NCBI GenBank assembly: GCA_964623885.1 | Contig: CAZUVM010000176.1 | Location: 1 to 58,975, forward strand | Origin: CAZUVM01 sp964623885 | GTDB taxonomy: Bacteria; Verrucomicrobiota; Verrucomicrobiia; Limisphaerales; UBA8199 | Length of the DNA stretch: 58,975 bases | Direction of reading: 5' to 3' | Part shown: one piece after another, positions 8,122-14,562 of the stretch | Layout: each line of letters opens with the position of its first letter | Position numbering within the stretch: position 1 is the first letter of the stretch | Position numbers and translations under genes: made by a program | Notes under the pieces: model-generated | Told to the model about the DNA's origin: nothing | Databases searched by the model: none | Seen by the model: the letters and a program-made list of their open reading frames with translations, nothing else

Positions 8122-8927
8122 GCGGACCCCTCGGCAGGTGTTTCCGCCCCTTTCGGCAGCAACGCTTGCAGCGCTGCCGGCGTCACGGCAGCAGGATGGC
8201 CCAGATAACGCACCGTGCCCTTTGGATCCACCAGCAAAACTGTGGGCACAGATGTCACGCCGACAGCCGAGCCAAGTTTCGCTTTAGAGTCCAGAGCGCT
8301 GGCAAACTCGATTTTAGGAGATTCCATACTGGTGACGGCGGTTTCAGATGCGGCGCAAAGGCCGACCACTGCAAGCTGATTCGTGAATTCCTTTTGCAGC
8401 GCGTTTAGTTCCGGGATCCATTTGCGGCAGGCCGCGCTCTCGGGTTTCCAGAAACAGACCAGGACGAATTTGCCATCCAAAGCAGGTTTATCTCCCAGCC
8501 ATTTCTCGACATTCATAGCCGGCGCAGCTTTCCCGAGCGGAGAATGGTCCCCAATCGGGTCGGCGAGCCTCACTTCCGCAGCCTCGTCGGGATTCCCATT
8601 CGGGCCAGCGGCGGCACGAGCGCGTCCCGCATCGGCAGCAATCTCTCTTTGATAGCGCGCATCGTCCTCGGCACGCTGCCGCTCGGCGGCAGCGGCGGCT
8701 CGGGGGTCATAATTGAATTGCTTCTGCAGGGCCGAGCTGAGGTATTTCAGCTTCACGTTGCCGATGCCGGCTTGATGGGTAAAGTACAGATCCGTGGTGT
8801 TGGCCCCCAGCACCGTCACATTGGTATACGTGACAGGTCCGACGGTTAGAGTATCGAGCTTCATTTGGCCGGCCAGCAACGAACCGGCACCCCAAAGCAG
8901 CACCGCCAGCATAAAGGAGATTCTCAT
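8112..8927 (-). CDS. Secreted thioredoxin-like protein with degenerate active site
   Basis: A 271-aa protein. The ATG at 8927 is chosen because it begins a clear signal peptide (MRISFMLAVLLWGAGSLLAG); the open frame upstream runs through repeats. An N-terminal region of about 60 residues precedes a charged Ala/Glu/Arg-rich linker. A thioredoxin/TlpA-like domain then starts near KFVLVCFW. The position of the CxxC reads SAAC in CFWKPESAACRKW, so only one cysteine remains and ordinary disulfide exchange is unlikely. The cis-Pro motif SVPTVLLVD is present. It probably acts outside the cytoplasmic membrane; its role is unknown. Confidence 0.75.
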   Translation of the reverse strand: MRISFMLAVLLWGAGSLLAGQMKLDTLTVGPVTYTNVTVLGANTTDLYFTHQAGIGNVKLKYLSSALQKQFNYDPRAAAAAERQRAEDDARYQREIAADAGRARAAAGPNGNPDEAAEVRLADPIGDHSPLGKAAPAMNVEKWLGDKPALDGKFVLVCFWKPESAACRKWIPELNALQKEFTNQLAVVGLCAASETAVTSMESPKIEFASALDSKAKLGSAVGVTSVPTVLLVDPKGTVRYLGHPAAVTPAALQALLPKGAETPAEGSAKQ

Positions 8928-9055
8928 GCCACCGGTATGCCTGAGCCGTCGCTGTTTGACAAGCACACAGCAAATAATGTTGCCCGCCGGCGGCAAGGGT
9001 GTGATGTAAACTGGTGGGCAGAAACGTAGCGCTGCCGTCCCGGCTGCGAGTTTAA

Positions 9056-9120
9056 GGGGCGCCACGCCCCAATTTGTGGCGGCGAGACGCCACCACAACC
9101 CGCAGGCGTGGACGCCCGCG
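9056..9120. repeat. Cluster of REP-like hairpins
   Basis: Three palindromes follow one another: GGGGCG-CCA-CGCCCC (9056-9070), a 10-bp stem with one mismatch (9075-9097), and an imperfect palindrome (9101-9120). The last also occurs at 3408-3427. They fill the 273-nt space between the divergent thioredoxin-like gene and thiG. No thiamine riboswitch signature is present. Confidence 0.65.
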
Positions 9121-9200
9121 CCACCGGGCGCTCATTGTTTAAAATCACACGCCGGGAAGGGAAACTCGACAAAGCCAATGTTGACGCTAGATTGGCCGGC

Positions 9201-9989
9201 ATGCCTTTGGCCAATCAACCCCTCGCCATCGCCGGGCGAATCCTCCGTTCCCGATTGATTTTGGGCACGGGGAAGTTCTCCTCCCCCGAGAGCATGCGGG
9301 ACGCCCTGGAGGCAAGCGGCTCCGAACTGGTGACGGTGGCCTTGCGCCGCGCTGATTTGAGCGGGCGGAAAGACCCTTTTGCGAACATCCTGGAATACAT
9401 TGACTCTGAGAAGTATTTGCTGTTGCCGAACACCAGCGGCGCCATGAACGCGGAAGAAGCCGTTCGGCTGGCCCGGCTGGCGGCAGCAGCGGGTTTGCCG
9501 AAATGGATCAAGCTCGAAATCCATCCTGATCCGCGATACCTGCTGCCGGACCCGATTGAAACGCTAAAAGCCGCTGAGATGCTGGTCAAGGAAGGGTTCA
9601 CGGTTTTGCCCTACATTAACGCCGACCCAGTCCTGGCCAAGCGCCTCCAGGACGCGGGGGTCGCGACGGTGATGCCTCTAGGCTCACCGATTGGGTCCAA
9701 CCGCGGAATACAAACGCGAGATCAAATCCGAATCATCATCGAGCAGGCAACCGTGCCGGTTGTCGTGGATGCGGGGTTGGGCGCGCCGAGTCACGCGGCA
9801 GAGGCGATGGAGCTCGGTGCCGACGCCGTGCTGGTCAATACCGCCATCGCGGTTTCTGCTGACCCGTGCCGGATGGCGGTTGCCTTCAAAATGGCCGTCG
9901 AGGCTGGACGCGCTGCCTATGAATCGGGCCTGGCCGCGCAACAGGAAACGGCAAGTGCCACCAGTCCACTGACTGCATTCCTGGAATGA
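9201..9989 (+). CDS. thiG: Thiazole synthase
   Basis: A 262-aa ThiG homologue that forms the thiazole phosphate of thiamine from 1-deoxy-xylulose 5-phosphate, dehydroglycine and ThiS thiocarboxylate. The family start PLAIAGRILRSRLILGTGKF follows the chosen ATG closely; earlier starts read through the REP cluster. Other conserved pieces are LPNTSG, TVLPYINADP, VMPLGSPIGSNRG and DAGLGAPSHA, typical of the TIM barrel and phosphate site. No thiS, thiF, thiC or thiE is adjacent, so the pathway is scattered. Its stop overlaps the next start by 4 nt (ATGA). Confidence 0.95.
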   Translation: MPLANQPLAIAGRILRSRLILGTGKFSSPESMRDALEASGSELVTVALRRADLSGRKDPFANILEYIDSEKYLLLPNTSGAMNAEEAVRLARLAAAAGLPKWIKLEIHPDPRYLLPDPIETLKAAEMLVKEGFTVLPYINADPVLAKRLQDAGVATVMPLGSPIGSNRGIQTRDQIRIIIEQATVPVVVDAGLGAPSHAAEAMELGADAVLVNTAIAVSADPCRMAVAFKMAVEAGRAAYESGLAAQQETASATSPLTAFLE

Positions 9990-11050
9990 AGCCCAAATCA
10001 ACCTCCGCCATGCGCGCCTTCGCAGGGCAGACTCTTTCTCTAAAGCGCGTTAACGATCTGCTCGCCAGGGCCGCCCGGTCCCGGATCGTGGTTATCGGGG
10101 ATGTCATGCTCGACCAATTCATCTGGGGCAGTGTGGCGCGAATTTCACCGGAAGCGCCCGTACCGGTGGTGGATTTCGAACGTGAGAGTGTGATGCCGGG
10201 AGGCGCGGCGAACGTCGCTCGTAATCTGACGGCTTTGCAAGTCGCGACTGAACTTTTCGGCGTGATCGGCCGGGACCATACGGGAGAAGAACTCAAGCGG
10301 CTACTCACGCTTCATCACATCGGTTGCCGCGGGCTGGTGATTAGTGCGGAGCGGCGCACCACGACCAAGACCCGCATCGTGGCGCATCAACAGCAAGTTG
10401 TGCGGATCGACCGCGAGACTCGCGACGGCCTCGAGGAAACATTGACGCGGCGACTGCTGGCGACCCTTGAACCCATGCTGGGCACCGCCGCAGCCGTGAT
10501 CCTTGGAGATTACGGCAAGGGCGCAATCACCCAGTCGCTGCTCGAGCAGGTCAAACGGCTCTGCCGTCAAAACGGGATTTGGCTTAGCTTCGACCCTAAG
10601 CCAGTCCATCACTTGAACCTGACCGGGCTTTCATTGATCACACCCAATCGCAAGGAAACGTTCGAGCTGGCAGGGATTGCCGACGAGACCCGCCATAACA
10701 ATCCGCTGGCAGACACGAACCTCATGCGAGCAGCGGACCAGCTTTTAGCCGAACTCCGCCCTGCCCTGCTCCTCGTAACGCTAGGCGAGCTTGGCATGCT
10801 GCTTTGCCAACGAAACGAAAAGCCGGTGCACATTCCGACAGTGGCTCGGGAAGTCTTCGATGTATCCGGCGCCGGCGACACGGTTATTGCTTCGTTTACG
10901 CTGGCAATTGCCGCAGGCGCCTCGCCGCTCGAAGCCGCGATCCTTTCCAATCATGCCGCCGGCATTGTCGTCGGCAAAGTCGGCACGGCGACCGTGACCC
11001 CTGAGGAATTGCTCGCCAGCTTCAAGCGGCAAAATGGGTCCCGGAGTTGA
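9986..11050 (+). CDS. D-glycero-beta-D-manno-heptose-7-phosphate kinase (RfaE1/HldE N-domain type)
   Basis: A 354-aa PfkB/ribokinase-fold enzyme expected to phosphorylate heptose 7-phosphate at C1 during ADP-heptose synthesis for LPS core. It carries IVVIGDVMLDQFIWG, ISPEAPVPVV and the glycine motif MPGGAANVARNL near the N terminus. The C-terminal ATP/anion-hole motif is DVSGAGDTVIASF, with the catalytic Asp. There is no C-terminal nucleotidyltransferase domain, so it is the kinase half only. It is coupled to thiG by a 4-nt overlap and precedes a phospholipid enzyme, suggesting an envelope-related operon. Confidence 0.88.
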   Translation: MKPKSTSAMRAFAGQTLSLKRVNDLLARAARSRIVVIGDVMLDQFIWGSVARISPEAPVPVVDFERESVMPGGAANVARNLTALQVATELFGVIGRDHTGEELKRLLTLHHIGCRGLVISAERRTTTKTRIVAHQQQVVRIDRETRDGLEETLTRRLLATLEPMLGTAAAVILGDYGKGAITQSLLEQVKRLCRQNGIWLSFDPKPVHHLNLTGLSLITPNRKETFELAGIADETRHNNPLADTNLMRAADQLLAELRPALLLVTLGELGMLLCQRNEKPVHIPTVAREVFDVSGAGDTVIASFTLAIAAGASPLEAAILSNHAAGIVVGKVGTATVTPEELLASFKRQNGSRS

Positions 11051-11090
11051 CGCGTCCCGGCTGTCTCATCCACCATCCGGCAGGTCCAAG

Positions 11091-11672
11091 ATGACCACGG
11101 CCAATAAAGTCACGATCTTCCGAATCCTTCTGATCCCGTTTTTCGTGTTTGAAGTGCTCGATTTCGGCAAGACGGGCCACGAACTTCACCTCGGCTTCGC
11201 CATTCTCTGCTTCGCGCTGGCGGCGATCTGCGATGGCGTCGATGGCTATATCGCGCGCCGGTACAATCAGCGCAGCGAGTTGGGGGCTATCCTCGATCCG
11301 TTAGCGGACAAGCTCCTGCTCGTTTCAGCAATTGTCGTTCTCAGTTTCGATCATCACCCGCGTCTCGCGAGTGTGCCGCTCTGGCTGACCGTGACGATCA
11401 TCGGACGCGACATTCTTCTGCTGACCGGCCTGGGCGTGATCCAATTTACCGTCGGCAAGGTTAAGGTCCGGCCGCGCATCCTGGGCAAAATTGCCACCGT
11501 CCTGCAAATGGCACTCGTGCTTTGGATCCTGCTGAAATGGAATGAAAAATGGATCTTCGTTTGGAGTCTTGCCGCCGGCTTGTGCACCGGGTTTTCCGGA
11601 CTGCTGTACGTGCTCGACGGTACCCGCCAGCTCAGCGCGCATCCATCTTCCAGTCCCAAACCGGAGCCGTAG
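11091..11672 (+). CDS. CDP-alcohol phosphatidyltransferase (PgsA-like)
   Basis: A 193-aa integral membrane enzyme. The CDP-alcohol signature is intact: DGVDGYIARRYNQRSELG followed by AILDPLADKLL, giving D-x2-DG-x2-AR-x8-G-x3-D-x3-D. Several hydrophobic helices surround it, and the N terminus MTTANKVTIFRILLIPFFV is typical of phosphatidylglycerophosphate synthases. I choose ATG 11091 because it matches the family N terminus; an in-frame ATG at 11034 would overlap the kinase gene. It most likely makes phosphatidylglycerophosphate from CDP-diacylglycerol; other alcohol acceptors cannot be excluded. Confidence 0.85.
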   Translation: MTTANKVTIFRILLIPFFVFEVLDFGKTGHELHLGFAILCFALAAICDGVDGYIARRYNQRSELGAILDPLADKLLLVSAIVVLSFDHHPRLASVPLWLTVTIIGRDILLLTGLGVIQFTVGKVKVRPRILGKIATVLQMALVLWILLKWNEKWIFVWSLAAGLCTGFSGLLYVLDGTRQLSAHPSSSPKPEP

Positions 11673-11722
11673 TCTGCTCGCAAGCAGCTACTACGAATCT
11701 GCAGTCGCTTAATTTAAGGCCG

Positions 11723-11750
11723 TTGACACGTCGCGCGGCTGTGCGACTTT
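11723..11750 (+). promoter_or_regulatory. Candidate promoter of the peroxiredoxin gene
   Basis: A perfect -35 hexamer TTGACA (11723-11728) is followed 16 nt later by GACTTT (11745-11750). The -10 does not resemble TATAAT. However, the same TTGACA plus CACTTT arrangement precedes the serine hydrolase gene at 56925-56954 on the other strand. The 155-nt gap holds no gene. Confidence 0.35.
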
Positions 11751-11828
11751 AGCCATCGACCAAACTATCGACCATTGAGCCAGTCCGATACACACACTTA
11801 CTAAACTTTATTAACCCAAACTTTTTTT

Positions 11829-12308
11829 ATGCCCATCCCGGTTGGTGCTAAAGCCCCTGACTTCACCCTCAAATCCAAACAAGCTTCCGGCCTGCAAGAC
11901 GTGAAGCTGAGCGATAATTTCGGCAACAAGAATACTGTGCTTCTGTTCTTTCCGGCCGCGTTCACGAGCGTTTGCACTAAGGAAATGTGCGATATCAGCG
12001 CCGGCATGAATGGATATTCATCGCTCAACGCCAGCGTGATCGGCGTCAGCATTGACACGCCGTTTGCCCAGGAAGCCTGGGCGCAGAAAGAGAAAATCAA
12101 TATCCCGCTCGCCAGCGACTTGAACAAGGAAGTCATTAAAAAGTACGACGTTGTCTTCCCGATGCTTGCGGGAATTGGCGATACCGCTGCACGGGCCGCG
12201 TTCGTGATCGATAAGTCCGGCACCATTCGCTACAGCGAGCAGACACCAAGCCCCAAGGAGCTGCCGAATTTCGATAAAATCAAAGAAACGCTGGCGAGCC
12301 TGAAGTAG
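11829..12308 (+). CDS. Peroxiredoxin (AhpC/TSA family, AhpE/BCP-like)
   Basis: A 159-aa redoxin. APDFTLKS opens the fold, and the peroxidatic site FFPAAFTSVCTKEMCD (about residues 40-55) holds the conserved Pro, Thr and Cys plus a second Cys five residues later. A conserved Arg follows in ARAAFVIDKSGTIRY. It reduces hydrogen peroxide and organic peroxides in the cytoplasm; whether the second Cys acts as resolving residue is unclear. It is monocistronic, with a likely promoter about 80 nt upstream. Confidence 0.9.
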   Translation: MPIPVGAKAPDFTLKSKQASGLQDVKLSDNFGNKNTVLLFFPAAFTSVCTKEMCDISAGMNGYSSLNASVIGVSIDTPFAQEAWAQKEKINIPLASDLNKEVIKKYDVVFPMLAGIGDTAARAAFVIDKSGTIRYSEQTPSPKELPNFDKIKETLASLK

Positions 12309-12507
12309 GGCTTAGACGAACAGGCGGAGTAAATAACCGCAAAAGCGCTAATAGCCCAGAGAACGCCAGATCGGAGTCTCTACGGTCGAGACGCCAATCG
12401 CCGTCCCATGACGGGACCCACAGCCGTCGCGGGGCCTCCCTGCTTTGCACTTTCCATCCCCCGCCCCTTAGCATACATATTTGCTCCCGCTTAAATAACA
12501 GCGGTTT

Positions 12508-14067
12508 ATGAAACCCGAGCTCGAGCTCTATGATACGACCCTGCGCGACGGCAGCCAGGGTGAAGGCATCAATTTTTCCGCGCTCGATAAAATTCGCATT
12601 GCGGAAAAACTCGATGCGTTCGGGATTCACTATGTAGAAGGCGGCTGGCCCGGAACGAATCCCAAGGACCTCGAGTTCTTCAAACAGGCAGCCCGGCGCA
12701 AATGGAAGCACGCCCAAATTGCGGCGTTCAGCATGACGCGCCGCAAAGCCGTGGCCGTTGAAAACGACGATTTGATGCGTCAGATCCTCGAAGCGGAAAC
12801 TCCGGTAGTCACGATTGTCGGGAAAAGCTGGTTGCTCCACGTCCACGAAGTGCTCCGCGCCAAGCCGGAAGAAAACCTCGCTATGATTGCGGATACAATC
12901 CGTTATCTGAAAGACCGGGGGAAACGGGTCATCTACGACGCCGAGCATGCGTTCGACGGCTACAAAGACGAGCCGGAGTATGCGTTGGCCACCTGGCAGG
13001 CCGCCGAACACGCCGGCGCCGAATGCATCGTGCTTTGCGATACCAACGGCGGCTGTCTCCCGGAAGAGATTGCCAGGATTGTTGCTTCGACAAAGGGTAA
13101 GATCAATGTGCGGCTGGGGATTCACACTCACAACGACTGCGGCCTTGGGGTCGCCAACGCGCTGGCCGGTCTGGAGGCCGGGGCGACCCAGGTTCAGGGC
13201 ACGATTAACGGTTATGGCGAACGCACAGGGAACTGCAATCTGACCAGCGTGATTCCCTTACTTGCGCTGAAATTAAAGAAGCAAGTGTTGCCGGCCAAAT
13301 CGTTGCCAAAGTTGCGAGAGCTCTCTGAATTCGTCGATGAAATCGCCAATGTCCGGCATGACCCGCGCCAGCCCTGGGTTGGGCAGACCGCGTTTGCTCA
13401 TAAAGGCGGCATGCACGTGCACGCCATCGATCGCGTCGCTCGCAGCTACGAGCACATCAACCCCGAAAGCGTAGGAAACATGCGCCGCGTGTTGGTAAGC
13501 GACATGGCCGGCCGCACCAACATTCTCATGAAGGCGGTGGAGTTGGGTTTCAAGCTGGATCCCGAAGCGCCCGAAAGCCGCGCTATCACTGCCGAGGTGA
13601 AACGTCTCGAAGGCCAGGGCTACGAATACGAGGCGGCCGAAGGTTCGCTCGCGTTGCTGATTCAAAAGCACCTCAGAAAGCAGGAGCCGCCGTTCATCAT
13701 CGAAGGTTATCACGTCTCGATCCGCCGCGATGAAAAACTCTCCGTTTGCCAGGCCAGCGTGAAAGTCCGCGTGGACGGAGTGACCGAGCACACGATTGCC
13801 GAGGGAGACGGCCCGGTCAACGCGCTCGACGGAGCACTGCGCCGCGCTTTGATGAAGTTCTTTCCGCAACTCAAAAAAATTCAACTCGAGGATTATAAGG
13901 TGCGCATCCTGGATTCCACGACGGGCACCGGCGCCCGCACCCGCGTGCTTATCGAGTCGACCGACGGCAAAGAACAATGGGGCACGGTCGGCGTCCACGA
14001 CAACATCATCGAAGCCAGTCTTCAGGCGTTGTCGGATTCGCTCGAGTATCGGTTGATGAAGAAATAG
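12508..14067 (+). CDS. cimA: (R)-citramalate synthase
   Basis: A 519-aa enzyme of the LeuA/CimA/homocitrate synthase family. The N terminus ELYDTTLRDGSQGEGINFS is characteristic of the CimA clade, which condenses pyruvate with acetyl-CoA to enter isoleucine synthesis without threonine. The catalytic barrel continues with EGGWPGTNPKDLEFF, LGIHTHNDCGLGVAN and GYGERTGNCNL. The C-terminal third, from about residue 390, is the LeuA-type allosteric domain, expected to sense isoleucine. The 199-nt upstream gap has no clear attenuator or leader peptide. It ends 24 nt before a repeat-framed cassette. Confidence 0.93.
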   Translation: MKPELELYDTTLRDGSQGEGINFSALDKIRIAEKLDAFGIHYVEGGWPGTNPKDLEFFKQAARRKWKHAQIAAFSMTRRKAVAVENDDLMRQILEAETPVVTIVGKSWLLHVHEVLRAKPEENLAMIADTIRYLKDRGKRVIYDAEHAFDGYKDEPEYALATWQAAEHAGAECIVLCDTNGGCLPEEIARIVASTKGKINVRLGIHTHNDCGLGVANALAGLEAGATQVQGTINGYGERTGNCNLTSVIPLLALKLKKQVLPAKSLPKLRELSEFVDEIANVRHDPRQPWVGQTAFAHKGGMHVHAIDRVARSYEHINPESVGNMRRVLVSDMAGRTNILMKAVELGFKLDPEAPESRAITAEVKRLEGQGYEYEAAEGSLALLIQKHLRKQEPPFIIEGYHVSIRRDEKLSVCQASVKVRVDGVTEHTIAEGDGPVNALDGALRRALMKFFPQLKKIQLEDYKVRILDSTTGTGARTRVLIESTDGKEQWGTVGVHDNIIEASLQALSDSLEYRLMKK

Positions 14068-14091
14068 TCAACCTTGATAAAGGAATAGTTC

Positions 14092-14122
14092 AACCACGGA
14101 TAAACACGGATGAACACGGATG
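14092..14122 (+). repeat. Left arm of CACGGAT inverted repeat framing GxxExxY gene
   Basis: This contains three tandem 10-bp units of consensus RAMCACGGAT. Its first 30 bp match the reverse complement of 14527-14556 at 27 of 30 positions. The ATG of the GxxExxY gene (14110) lies within the arm, so the first codons are encoded by the repeat. Confidence 0.85.
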
Positions 14123-14520
14123 CGAAGCCGGACTTGGCGCACGCGGAGAATACAAGGCTGTTGCTCAAGTCAGAGACAGAGCAAATTCTTCGCTGCGCTT
14201 TCGACGTGCTCAACGAAGTTGGCCATGGCCTGCACGAGAAGATTTACGAAAATGCGCTAGCCGTGGCATTCCGCATTAACGGCATCCCCTACGACCAACA
14301 GCGTAGATTTCCAGTTCTGTTCCGAGAGCACCCGGTAGGAGAGTTCATTCCTGATTTGCTGGTCTTTGACCCCGTTATTGTTGATCCAAAGGTTATTGAT
14401 CGCATCACAGATCATGAACGCGGTCAAATGTTGAACTATTTGCGTATCGTACATAAGCGCGTCGGCCTCATTCTGAATTTTAAGTTCGCCCGCCTCCAAT
14501 GGGAAAGATTGGTGCTATGA
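14110..14520 (+). CDS. GxxExxY protein (PD-(D/E)XK nuclease-like)
   Basis: A 136-aa protein carrying the defining motif G40-x-x-E43-x-x-Y46 within GHGLHEKIYENAL. The likely nuclease core follows: Asp82 in FIPDLL, then Asp92-x-Lys94 in VIVDPKVID, where many relatives have Glu-x-Lys, and Gln106 in RGQMLNYLR. The family belongs to the PDDEXK_3 group; its biological role is not established. The start codon lies in a 30-bp repeat arm and the stop is 6 nt before the inverted arm. This makes a 465-bp cassette between cimA and valS. Mobility or retention by the repeat is an inference. Confidence 0.88.
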   Translation: MNTDAKPDLAHAENTRLLLKSETEQILRCAFDVLNEVGHGLHEKIYENALAVAFRINGIPYDQQRRFPVLFREHPVGEFIPDLLVFDPVIVDPKVIDRITDHERGQMLNYLRIVHKRVGLILNFKFARLQWERLVL

Positions 14521-14526
14521 GCTCCT

Positions 14527-14556
14527 ATCCGTGTTTATCCGTGTCCATCCGTGGTT
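14527..14556 (-). repeat. Right arm of CACGGAT inverted repeat
   Basis: Read on the minus strand it is three 10-bp CACGGAT units, matching 14092-14121 at 27 of 30 positions. It ends 6 nt before the valS ATG at 14563 and so occupies the place where a Shine-Dalgarno sequence would lie. A GTG at 14551 is in frame with valS but falls inside the repeat. Confidence 0.85.
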
Positions 14557-14562
14557 AAAAAA

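Noticed and set aside
8928..9200. Possible thiamine (TPP) riboswitch upstream of thiG
   Set aside because: No CTGAGA or other TPP core sequence is present; the hairpins there are REP-like palindromes, and one recurs at 3408-3427.
14092..14556. CRISPR-like array from the repeated CACGGAT units
   Set aside because: The units are contiguous 10-mers without spacers and the two arms are inverted, flanking a single gene.
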